Source of the DNA: Telopea speciosissima
Taxonomy: Eukaryota; Streptophyta; Magnoliopsida; Proteales; Proteaceae
Length of the DNA: 64,000 bases
Direction: 5' to 3'
Assembly (NCBI RefSeq): GCF_018873765.1
Contig: NC_057918.1
Location: 36,495,871 to 36,559,870, forward strand
A program made the translations under genes and the position numbers. The notes under the pieces were generated by a model, which worked only from the letters and a program-made list of their open reading frames with translations, ran no database searches and was not told the DNA's origin. Below are positions 11,869 to 23,000 of this stretch, piece by piece (the stretch's first letter is position 1; each line of letters starts with the position of its first letter).

Positions 11869-12740
11869 TGACAAGAATAAGGGTATTTTAAACATTTGAC
11901 ATATAAAAGAGGGTAATAATGACTATAAATGACTGCCATGTAAAGAGAAATGGGTTTATGATTAATTGGAGATTGGCCTAGGCCTAGCCAATTTTATTTT
12001 CAAATGTTGATTTTAGTTCAAACCTTATATGCTTAGGGCCGACGCCAACGACTTTTGGCGACTATCATGTTCAAACAACATGCTTGCAATCCTAAGCATT
12101 GCCCTATAACTTGACACCGATGAATAAGTTTGTTATTTTAAGAAAGAAAAAACTTTGAAACTAACCTCCAGGGGCAGTTGGCAAGGGATGAGGACTAAAG
12201 AAGTTGAAGGTCCTAAGTTTGACTCTGGCTCTATCATTGGGGCCATTTGTTTGAGAGAAAACTCCCTGATGCATATGGGGCCCAATATCTCTCGGCCTGG
12301 CAGAATTAATCGGCCAAAGGCCTGATACCTCCAATTTCAAATAAATAAATAAATACATTACATCCTCAACATTTTCATCTACCACCATATTCAACTTCCT
12401 AATTTTGACCTGATATGCTGAAAATCTAACGAGCCTCACCAACTGTTGAATAAATTGGTTTGGTCCAAGTTCTACATAAATTCATATATAGCAAGTCAAT
12501 TAATTTATGCCTATAGAACACTTGTCCCATAATTGATTTAAAGCTGATTCCACATAAAACTTATTCAATATTGGCTAGTGATTTAGAAATGACAATTTGT
12601 AGTTGCTTTCATGCCTTTCACACTTTCACACAGTTGATTGATGATTGAAGTCTAGCGTCTATTAGTTTCAATGCAATGGCTGGCAACTTGATAATACTTT
12701 GTACGTTCATATCATTTTCAAACCCGAAAATGTTGATTTC
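11869..12740. other. Intergenic, no gene recognised
   Basis: No coding segment with splice sites or element ends recognised. Confidence 0.45.
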
Positions 12741-12758
12741 ACCGTCTTGATTATATAA

Positions 12759-12866
12759 AAAAAACAAAGGTTGTACCCAGTACACAAGGCTCCCGCATTT
12801 AGTAGGGTCTGGAGAGGGTCAGATGTACGCAACCTTACCCTTGTTTTCAAAGAGGCTGTTTTCAAG
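12759..12866 (-). mobile_element. Au-like SINE fragment, minus strand
   Basis: Contains the 3' half of a plant tRNA-derived Au-type SINE read on the minus strand: the GAAAACAGCCTCTTTG block, the AAGGTTGCGTAC block, and a CTGGGTACAACC end running into a T-tail. It is flanked by 18-bp direct repeats starting ACCGTCTTGA (12741-12758 and 12867-12884) with two mismatches, typical of LINE-mobilised SINEs. 5' truncated. Confidence 0.75.
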
Positions 12867-13273
12867 ACCGTCTTGACTTTATAATTAAAAAGAAAATATT
12901 TTTGTAGCTGCATTATTTTTGTATTTTTTAATAAAGGACGGTGAATCCTATTACTTCACATGGACAATGATAGCTCTTGAAAGTGACATAATGATAATTT
13001 AATTTTTAAAATTATTTTGAAAAATCCTTTTTATCTTTGATTTAAATAATTTTTTGGAATATTACAAAAGACCAAGTTTTCCTCCACACACGGTGAATGG
13101 GATCCCATTCAACGAGTGGAAGGAGAGGGTGGGAATGAGTATCGGGAGGGTATTTTGGAACATACTAAATCCCTATGATGGTGAGTGAACCGTCCTCTAT
13201 GGGTGGGATGAAAACTTTGTCCTATTACAAAAGGTAATCAAATAACAAAAGTTACTTGTTTTGACCGTTGCAG

Positions 13274-13428
13274 GTTTTTGGAAACGACCAAAGACTTGGA
13301 CTGAAGCTCTTAACCTAAAGAAGGGGCTTGAACACGTGGCACGATTCAATTTAGATACAGGTGAAATCTGGTGTAACCAGCAAGGAAATCACTCATTTTT
13401 TGCCGACCCCGAAGGATCTATGGCCTTG
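13274..13428 (+). pseudogene. Isolated exon-like segment, unknown protein
   Basis: Preceded by an acceptor-like 'ttgaccgttgcag' and followed by a GT donor (GTACTT). The 155-bp interval is open in one frame as two bases plus 51 codons, encoding FWKRPKTWTEALNLKKGLEH... through FADPEGSMAL. The composition looks protein-coding (charged, Trp-containing), but I do not recognise the family. No neighbouring exon was found within several kb, so it may be a relic or captured exon rather than part of a live gene. Confidence 0.35.
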
Positions 13429-16400
13429 GTACTTGATACTTGTTTTTTCTAAGCTCACAATAAGCATGATACCCGTGATTCGAATCAATATTGTTAACCT
13501 CTCTGCCCAAACATATCTACCCTCTCTGACTTTTTAACTCATTTTGCCTCTTCCAGAGAAGGCATTCTTTTGTGTATCAAAAAACTATGTATTTTTAACC
13601 TTTTCACTTATTCATTTTCCTTATTATTAAAAAAAAAATTTACAACTTTTCACTACACCACCTTGGTGACACCCAGATGCACCCATATTTAAACTAGCAA
13701 TGTTGGGTTTGGTATTGGTGGAACCACCCATAGACCAACTTGTTACCATCCTTAATTAGCTTATGTATGAATGATTTTTTTAATGAAAATAAATGAATAA
13801 TTCAAACCCATTTATAAAATTTGATAACGAGTTGATTGTCAAGCTTATCTTTGAGCCACCGTCAGAACTTAGTCAATGCCATTTAGTTAACATGAACATC
13901 TTTTAGTCCTTAGTAGATTTTCCAAGACAATAACCACCTAAATTGGTGGCGACCGGCAAAGATGATGACCATTTTCTGATGTATATAAAAATAAGTTATT
14001 CTCTCATCCAAGTCTAAGTGTTCCCACTTCACATGGGAAGAATTAGAAAATCAATAAATGACTTTGAAATATAAAATAACAATCATTTTGGCTGGTCTTT
14101 CTCATGGATTGACATTTAGTTACGATAGATTTTTAAAGAAGGTCTTGATTCTCATAATCCTGAATCACATGACACTTCATCAACCACAAATCACATGACA
14201 TGTCACCTACCAAAGCATCCAAGGCATCCCAGAGTTAATTTCTTTCCCCTTTGGGGGCTTTGAGGGACGTCTTCTGTTTCCTTTATCAAGTCACAAGCCA
14301 CAAGTCACAAGTCACCACTCGTAGATGTTATCGGTAGTATCAATCAGCGAGCGTTGTTGGTAAAAGAACTACTTAGCAAAAACGCCTATAGGTAGGTGTA
14401 TTCTGAGAACTACATAGAGACTTACTATGGTGGGACGTCCTTATGGGAGACTTTATATTGAAGAAAATTTAATTCGAAATTTTAAAGCCTAATTCCAATG
14501 AAATATTGTAAACCTAAAATTAAGAAACAAATGGGATAACATAAAAATTTTACAATTGTTTTTTCACCTTAAGGCTATATCTGTTTTTAGGTATAATCCA
14601 TCTAAAAATAAAATTTGCAAACGAATTCATTTGTATTTTACTACATAATATAACATAGGGATGATAAAAAAAAACAATGAAAAATATCTTACAGGGAAAT
14701 TCATTTTCATGTCGCCTTAGATAATAAACAATACCTACAAAAGTATGGATCTAGATGATAAAATTTGCATTAAGTTTGGTTTTTCGATCATTTACATATA
14801 AAAGTTGAAATTTTCTTCTATTTTTTTAAAGAAAAAAGTCTGCAGTTTTTTTTTTTTTTAGGTGGGGTGATCAAATTCTACACTTAGATGCATTCTAAAA
14901 GTTGAAAAATAATGTGGCCATGTAGTGGAAGGGTGGGGCACATACACTTGGGTAAAGATACAAGCACTTTGACCTAATAATAAAAAGAACCTTAAAAAAA
15001 AAAAGAGTGGGACACAAAGAAGAATCAAAAGTAGAACTCCAATACAAAAAAAGTTAGAGGAAAGAAAAAACACAAATATTAAGTGGCCCCATAACTAGCC
15101 CACTCATGTTAAAAACCACTTGACACAATGATCAGCTTGGAAATTAGGTATAGTACTAACTATAATAAATGTATTTTTCACTGTCTATAAAAATTCAATC
15201 ATTTTAGAGGTTAAAATCATCCAATTTTAGAGGTTAAAATCATCCAATTTTAGAGGTTCAATCTTTTATGGAAGCTGTTTATTTAATTTTTTTATATAAA
15301 AACTCACAATGACTACATAGCGTATAACAATAAAGATGATTGAATTGTATAAAACCACAAAAGAATGATCTAAATTTTGCTTCAAATATTTTCTATGATA
15401 AAATGATAGGAAAGAGGGGTTTTTTTTTTTTTTTTTTTTTTTTGTTTTTTTTCTCCTATAGACGTTATTTAAATTGGAGCACCTTTTTTTCATCTGGAGC
15501 AATGATTTGGTCATTTTGATTGTTGGACATATCGAGATTCTATGGATACACCATTTGTAACATTTTGTGGCCATTGACAATTTTATGATGTACTATATAA
15601 TCATATATAGAGCCTTTTCCATCCCCATTAGGAAAATTTCCATTACAAAAACAAATATTTTTTATAAGTTGAAAAAATATCCAAATGAGAGTATTTTATT
15701 TTATTTTTTTTGGTGAAATCCAAATGAGAGTATTGATATAAACATATAAATTCACTAAATTCGAGTGCATAATAGACATCTAACTTCTAATAATAAGATT
15801 AAAAACTTGATAAGAGAAAATTCTGTAGAATTTATTCTTAGGACCGAGTTTTCCTTAAGCCTTCCTCCTTCACCATTAGTCATCATTGCACTTGGATGGG
15901 CATAGGGGAGTAGTGAAGAGTATTTTAAACCTATAACTAATAGGGTGTAATGATGTTTGTGGGTGAGAAAAAACTTCCGCCTATATTCGTATGTGACAAT
16001 TACAATTGGTTTCTCTTCAAGAGACTTATAGACAAAGGTCGTTCGGGAGATAATCTCACTCTTCCAATAGTCATATTGGACCAGCATCATGGGGAGGGTG
16101 CCACCAGTTTATCAAATACTAGTCATTTTCCATGGGCTGATAATCAATCAAGTGGCATCGTTTGCCAAAAAAAAAGAAGATATATCTTAGGTAATATTTG
16201 GAAGGTTCAAAAAACAAAAAAGAGAACATAAATATCCAATTTTTATGTATAGCGATATATGTATACCATAGTGCCTTCCAACTATTAGATAGGAATGGGG
16301 GTAAAAGTGTAATTACACATTCTCTCTATCACATTCAACTATTGAAGGTACACGATTGTGCATAAGTTTTTTTGTCAAAAATATAATAAGACAAAAATAA

Positions 16401-16690
16401 TAATGAAAATCATGATAAATCTATATGTTTTTCATTGTCTTTATTTTCAAAACTTCTATTTTCTTGCCTTCCACACGTAGTTTTAGAATACTTTTAAAAA
16501 AGTAAAGAGTTTTTGCTTGGCAGCGCGGCCCCTATACCAACATAAGTATCAACCGGTCAACTACTTCAAGGGCACGAACATATATAGGGATTTCATTTTT
16601 CGTATCTACAGGGGTAGGGTGGTTATTTCACCTCCTTTTGTGTCTGGACTATAGATGCAGCCGGACAGAGTTTTTTTCTCTTACTAAAAA
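13429..16690. other. Intergenic, no gene recognised
   Basis: AT-rich, with poly-T tracts near 14845 and 15419-15442. A GC-richer stretch at about 16.5 kb has no recognisable frame. The only structured feature is the short tandem repeat at about 15200. Confidence 0.5.
15200..15265. repeat. Three-copy 23-bp tandem repeat
   Basis: The unit 'attttagaggttaaaatcatcca' is repeated nearly three times head to tail, the last copy diverging at its end. Confidence 0.85.
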
Positions 16691-16700
16691 AAAAAAGAAA

Positions 16701-18545
16701 GGGAGATTTTCGGCACCACCCCCTCTGCTGGACCGTTATCTTAATGTCACACCATTAAGATCTAAAATTTCAATTCTGGCTCAAAAACTAACGGGGTTAA
16801 CTGTGTGTAAGTCAAATGATTAAAATACCCTTTACAAGACCCCACCCCCGTCTCTGGGCTCCTCCGCCGCTGCTGCCATTTGCGCCTAGCAAATCCAACA
16901 CCATCGCTGCTGCAAACGAATACCCAATCCCAGGGGAAGAACCATAACTGAAACAATGGGGCTCGGTGATGTGGAGCTGAAACAATGGAGGTCAGTCCAC
17001 TCTGAGCCAGGGAAAAGGGGAAAAAACCATGGCTGCATCACCTCTTCCATCTCCGGTAAGGTTGGATTCCTCCCCCCGGAAGCCTTTCCTCTCTCTCTGA
17101 TTTTCTTCTCTGCTCTGTAGGCGGGGGCCAGTTGGCATTGACAGCCGGAATCTCAAATCGCTGCAACGATGCCTGGCGGCGACGATGCCTATGCTCATCT
17201 CCTTCCCATCGATAATGCCGATGACCTCCCGGATGGGTGCCTGTCCTACATCTTCAAGTCCCTGGGTTCCCTAGATCGCTAAAGCTGCTCTCTCGTCTGC
17301 CGCCGTTGGCTCCGTGTAGAGAGTCCGTGTCGACATCGCCTCTTCCTCAAGGCTAAATCCAATCTCCTCACCAGCATCACTTCTCTCTTCACTCGCCACG
17401 ACGCCGTCACCACACTCGCCTTCAAATGTGTTCGCAAAAGCAGACCCATCCACATCAGCGACGACGCTCTTGTCCTCATCTCTCTCCACTGCCGTAACCT
17501 CACTACCTTCAAGCTCCATTCTTGCCGCAAGTTAACCGATGTAGGCATGGCCGCTGTCATCGTCAATTGCAAGGGATTGAAGAAGCTCTATTGTAATTCC
17601 TGCAAATTTGGTGCCAAGGGCATGAACGCTGTCCTCGATCACTCTTCTTCCCTCGAAGAGCTCTCCGTCGTGAGTCTTGGCAAGCTCTATTGTAATTCTT
17701 TCATTGGTAAGTTCTTCTCCTGATTTTTCCCTTTCTCTTCTTTATTCTTCTGCTGTTTCCCTGGGTTTTTTTTGGCTTGATGTCTGCATTTTCTATTTTT
17801 TTGGTTGTAAAATCAATCCGATGGTAGATGCCTCTTCTTTCAGCTGCAAGAGCTCAGAGATCTGTGTTGAAAAAAATTCTTGATGGCTTTGTTCCGGAGG
17901 CACAAATGGAGAGAATAGGGTCTGAGAAAAAAACAAGAAAGTTCAGTGGGAGATGGATTCTGTTAAGGTCGAGTAAAGCTATAGGTAAATCCAGTGGTGG
18001 CTATGGTGGTTTCAATCAGTGGGTTTGGGATGTAGAAGAAAAGATTTAAAAAAAAAAAAAGAAAAAAAGAAAAAAAGAAATTAGAAAACCAGAAGAAGAA
18101 AAAGAAGAAACAAAAGATATAGAAGAAGGAGAAGCCGTAAGGTCTAGTTCTTCCTCGGCTCGGTGAAGGTCTGGCAATGGTGTCTCAGCTTCTTTGTCTC
18201 CCCAAAACCCTTTTGCTATTTTTTTTTTGTTTTTGAAATCTCTCTCTCAGTTGCAGAGAGGTGAGAGGTGACTAAATGAGTGTCTGCAAGGGTGCAAAGG
18301 TGAGAGAAGGCAGCGGTGACCAATTGCCCAGTTGCAGAGATGGGGAGTGAAGAAGAAGACTAAGTTCAGTCGTTTTAAGGAGAAGGGCAAAATAGTCTTT
18401 AAGAAAAATTTAACCTACTGACATCACTAATTAACAGAATAAATGCTAACCCCGTTAATTTTTGGGTCAAAATTGATATTTTGGTGCTTAATGGGAAGGC
18501 ATTAATTTAATGGTCCAACAGCGGGGGTGTCGCTGAAAATTTCCC
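16701..18545. mobile_element. TIR element (MULE-like) carrying an F-box gene fragment
   Basis: Left end GGGAGATTTTCGGC and right end GCTGAAAATTTCCC begin diverged inverted repeats of about 125-150 bp, sharing words such as 'ctgctggacc'/'ctgttggacc', 'ccattaag', and 'aacggggtta'. Flanking nonamers (AAAAAGAAA and AAAAAAACA) match 7 of 9, but in poly-A context this is weak. It has the same architecture as the Pack-MULE 5 kb upstream, with unrelated TIRs. Cargo is an F-box/LRR fragment. Confidence 0.7.
17169..17669 (+). pseudogene. Broken VFB/SKIP2-like F-box-LRR fragment
   Basis: From the ATG at 17169 the frame reads 167 codons with a single in-frame stop at 17280-17282. The F-box lies at residues 22-55 (LPDGCLSYIF..., then CSLVCRRWLRVE) and the first leucine-rich repeats follow (ISDDALVLISLHCRNL, LTDVGMAAV, CKGLKKLY, GAKGMNAVLDHSSSLEELSV). 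This matches the start of the VFB/SKIP2 group of SCF substrate receptors, normally over 500 residues. Homology stops at about 17669, the rest of the gene is absent, and the premature stop makes the fragment non-functional. It lies inside inverted repeats, so it was probably captured by the element. Confidence 0.8.
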
Positions 18546-19204
18546 AAAAAAACACAAAAAAAGAGAAAACCTAAAAAACCATGATCAGATGGACTGCTTC
18601 AACGCACAAGTGCATAACTGACTTCAACTTTTGTTTCGCGTGGAGCCCGCAGCGGGTCCCACTAATAGTGGAAAATCTCAACCGTACGTGTTGTTGCTCA
18701 TCGCACTCGCCTCATGTTTGATTGTTTTCTGTACGATTCTCGTGTCCCGTACACTTTAATGCGCGTGACTGAACTATATAAGAGGTTGGTATTTGGGTCC
18801 CACAGAAAGTGGACGAAGAGGCGCGTGAGGTCAAGACTCTTTCGATTCGCGTGCCGTAGGGTTTACCATCTCGTAAAAAAATAACCCTTCACGTCCTTTA
18901 GCCGGGCAAGGTCAAGTCAGTCAAGAGTCTCTACGGTCTGAGTCCTCAGGACTCAGGCGTCAGACCATCCGTGTTATTCCAATTTGAAGACCCAACGGGG
19001 AACAGTGAAAAAGCTAATTAAAGACCGGGTCACCGGTTTAGAACAGGTAGGAATCAATTTAAAAACGATTCGATTTTTAAATGCTTGGGTCACCGACCGA
19101 ACCAGTAATTTACAGCCGTGAGCCCTCACTGTCGAAAAAATAACCATTATAACACCGCAACAAAACCGGCGCCAAAGTGCCAGGGTTCGCGGCATTATTG
19201 CTCC
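18546..19204. promoter_or_regulatory. Presumed LPA1 upstream promoter region
   Basis: The 660 bp between the TIR element and the TATA boxes of LPA1. It is GC-richer than its surroundings, with several CGCG/ACGTG-like words ('cgcgtg' near 18638, 18762 and 18820). No specific operator is assigned. Confidence 0.4.
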
Positions 19205-19222
19205 TATAAATACTATAAATAG
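19205..19222 (+). promoter_or_regulatory. LPA1: Double TATA box of LPA1
   Basis: TATAAATA at 19205-19212 and TATAAATAG at 19214-19222, about 850 bp upstream of the start codon. A transcription start about 25-35 bp downstream (near 19245) would give a 5' exon that joins the coding exon through a 5'-UTR intron. Confidence 0.6.
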
Positions 19223-19244
19223 AGAGGGGCTCAGACTCAGAGCC

Positions 19245-20065
19245 CAGAGCTGGCCCAGAGGAGTAACGTGGTATTAAAAATCGGAAATCCTTATGATAAG
19301 AGTATTAAGAGTTTAAAGACTTAAAAATGAGAAAAACGGAACAGTTTGAAGTCCGTCTTTTAACTCATTAATAATTAATTAACAATATATAACTAAAATA
19401 AAAGAGAGAGAAAAGACACAGCGCGAGTGCGAGGGAGCGACTCGTGGAGCCTATTTTTCTGTGATGTGCAGTGTGGCAAGATATGGCGGGATCTCGCTGG
19501 AAGCTCTGGAAATGGTGGATCGAAGCTATTAGAAACCCTAGATTCTTAAGAAGCTGTATAGTTTTCGTCTCTAAAAGATCAAGGATTCCATCATTTTAGT
19601 TTTCCTGGTACGATAGGGCGGTTTTCCGTTAATGTTTTTCTAGTTCATATTGAGATTGCATGGAGTCCTATACCTACATTGTTTGAGTTTACGAGATTTT
19701 TCCTTTTCAGAAGTTTTAATCTGCCTGCTTTTGGTTTTTTTCTCGGCTTCTCCTGTAATTTGTTGTTTAAATTCCGCAGATCTTCGCTAGAACTCAACCT
19801 TCTTTAAAGCTCTAATGGATTTTTTCCTTTTTGAAAGTTAAGCTCTAATGGAATTGATATATATATTTTTTTCCTCCTCCTTATTCTCTCTCGGTCAAGT
19901 GTTTTCTTTTCCAGCGTAAAAGTTCGGGTTAGCATGTCTCCGAAATATGTTGCTTACCTTGATCGTATTGTAGCCATCTTTCTTGTTTTGACGCTGAACT
20001 GGAATTATCAACTGTTTCATATTCTTTTTCGGTTTGTGCTGCAGGGATTCCACTTTCGGAAAGAG
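19245..20065 (+). other. LPA1: LPA1 5' UTR with probable leader intron
   Basis: The acceptor 'gtgctgcag' ends at 20044, 21 bp before the ATG, indicating a leader intron. A plausible donor is at 19608 ('cctg/gtacga'), though others are possible. The proposed leader exon has several upstream ATGs and a telo-box-like AAACCCTAG at 19533-19541, a motif common in leaders of plant housekeeping genes. The TSS is inferred only from the TATA position. Confidence 0.45.
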
Positions 20066-23000
20066 ATGGCGGAAGTGCCTATATTGTTTTATATAGTCGT
20101 TGTGGACGACGGAGATAGGAGAGATGGGAATGACTCCTTCCGATACACTCGATCGGTGCTGCAGAGCACCCTGCAGCTCATGGGATGCAAAGCGCGCCAT
20201 GCATTCAAGGTAACAACAGAAAAAAGGACTAACAATTGTTTCATTTTCCAGGTCTATCTTATTAGTCTCCCTTGATGGATTAGCTCCACTTTCTTATTAT
20301 ATATACGAATTTTTTTTGGGATGAATTTCCTGAGATATTCCTTTAAATGTTGATCAGATCTTGGTTAGAACTTAGAGGCTCCAATTGTCGGTCCAGAGAT
20401 CTTTGTTCTGTTAAACGTGTGAATTGTGTTTGTTATCTTCTATTACATTTTTGGAAAATTTTAATTCTTTTGCGTCCAAGTTTGTTTAAATGATTGAAAG
20501 GTTGCCTAAAGCTCAGGTTCAAGTCTGACTGGTTGTCAGGGGCCTGGGAGATATAGATGCGAGAATTTTCTTTTTTTGCTTTTAGGCATTTCAGCTTTGG
20601 GAGATGGCTTAGAATGTCGAAGTCATGCCGGTGTTGCATTACCCTGAAAAGGGGATGTAAATTTGAACAAATTATAGTATTTGCGATGAATCTCACCCTC
20701 TAATCGGAATTATTAATAATGAGCATTTCTTAAGGGTTGTAAGATGCTAGTAACTATTAGCGGGTCAATAACTTACAGTGCTCCGACTTGATTGCCCGTA
20801 AACAATGCTTTAATTATGAGAAAAAGAAATTGCAAAAATTTTTGCTGAAGTTTCTCTTTGTGCTTCTCAGATCAGCCGAAGGGTTTTTGAAGTGATGAGA
20901 AATGAATCCTCAGCTGATGCTTTGCCTCATGTGTGGGTGGGAAATTCAGGATTGGATGCTTTGGAAGAACACCATGACAAAGAAAAGAATTGTTCTGCGT
21001 GTGGTTGCTTGGGTAAAGGAGAGGTTTGCGACCATTCGGTTTCCGAGAAAGACGAGAGAAGTAAGACTAAACCATTTGAGTTATACAAAAGGCGCACAAC
21101 TGTTGTTGTTAAGAGAAAGGCATTCCTGGATGGTGTTTGTGATGTTCTTGCAGAATACAAGTATGTTGGTCCCAATCAGAGGGCTGACTTGGCTTTGGCA
21201 TGCAGGTATAAGGTGTTATCTCCTTAGAGAAATATTTGATTCAGCATAACCATGTCTAGAACAGAACAACCATACAGATATGTGTATTAATATGTCAAGC
21301 TCACTTGGTATTTTTGTTCTCAATCTTCTTTACTATTAAGGTCGTATTTTTTATTGCGCCATTAGCAAAATGAGAGGAAGAAAGGAAGAGGTTACTCAAA
21401 TTGTTTATGGGTGAAGGTAGGTTGTGAAGCCAACCCCCCACTCTCTGGAAAAGATAAATTCTGATTCCAGGTTTTATGCTTGATCAAAATTATGTTGCTG
21501 TTTTTTTTTTTACCATTCTCCTCTACTGTAATAGTTTCTGGTCTTCATCTTAAGTTACATTATGTTCTCTGAATTTTATCTCGGATTTTTGTTGGATATA
21601 ACTCATTGTGGTCATCGCCAATTGAGGTTGATTTGTAGTAGGAAATGCTCCTTGTTTCACCTTGTTTGAGGTGTTCCATGCATTAATTCCCTACAAACAA
21701 CTATCATTTCCTTTCTCTGGCTCTCTCAAACACTCATTAATGTTTACCAACTTGCTTTCTGATCTTATATAAATTTCCAGTATCTGTAACTGCATAATTT
21801 GAGAAGGCTTCCTGTATTAAGAGGTCCTTTTTGGGTGTTCTTTTCATTGGGGAATGGTAGAGGTGTCAATCGGGTTTGGGATGGATCAGTTTTGGTATGG
21901 CAATGGTGAATCCGAACCAAACCAATAAGGGAAGCTTCAGTTTCGGTTCAGTTTGGTTTCAGGTTCTTATCAGTTTGTTTCGGTCTGGTTTGGGTTCGGT
22001 TTGACATATATATACAAATTTATGGAAAAAATATGTTTGTTAATGAGTTTCGGGTTATATTGGTTTGGTTTCGGTATTGGTTTGTTTTGGGCTATATCAG
22101 TTCGATTCAGACTAAGGTTTAACACCCCTAGGGAATGGTAATCCGCTAAGGTAAATGCCTTCCAAATGACGATGCATTTCCTTTGTATCCTTGTTATAAA
22201 GGCTCTTAGTGCTGAAAGTTGTAAATACCTACTCATTATTTAATGGTCATGTTTAAGTTTTTAATTTTAAATGTTAACTCCTTAATTTTGGAAGAGCTTC
22301 TTTATCGAGAAATCTTTTTGGGAATTATTGATGGTCAATATAATTTTTTTGGTTGCAATGGAAGTGGCCAAGAAAGTTTTGTTTTGATGTGCTTTTTGGT
22401 AGATCATTTTATACTTAGCATAGAAAAGAATGAGAACATCAAGTTTAGATTTTGGTGCATATGCATGCCTTGCACCAGTTCTTTAGACTTGTACTGGTTG
22501 TGGTTCAAGTTGATTAGATTAGTTGATCATGTTTTGTGTACTTTTAGAGTAATCTTCTCCATCGTAATTTTAGCCTACAAATAGCAAAACAGAACTTATA
22601 ATATCATAGTTTTATGTACCTTGTCACAGATAAGCGTCAATGAGGATAGGGTTTAGAAGAAAAGATACTTTGACACTGGACACTGTAGCACCATAGCTGG
22701 TATTACCTAGGTTTAAATTTCTGGATTATCTCCATGTATCTAATAGCATATTTCTTGCTGCCTTCAGCAACAAAAATACATTATATCGCTCTTTATTTCA
22801 TGGCATAAAGCATCTTATTGGATTTGTTATTGATGGTTTCCAATAAAAGTGAGGTACTTGTTTGCTTTGTATGTCATCTAGCAACGAAATCATATTTTTC
22901 TCATGTACTGTGGCTACAACTTCTCGTGCCATATAGTGTGTCCATTGAGGAATGTTTTTAAGGTAGCTTGACTTTGCCTCCATGGTCTCGTCTTTTTGTA

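Noticed and set aside
17279..17572. 97- and 82-codon minus-strand frames
   Set aside because: Antisense shadows of the F-box fragment, which shows clear homology on the plus strand.
19934..20065. In-frame extension of LPA1 upstream of 20066 from an ATG at 19934
   Set aside because: This region is the leader intron: a strong acceptor 'gtgctgcag' ends at 20044, and [12 protein letters not shown] is the usual LPA1 N-terminus.
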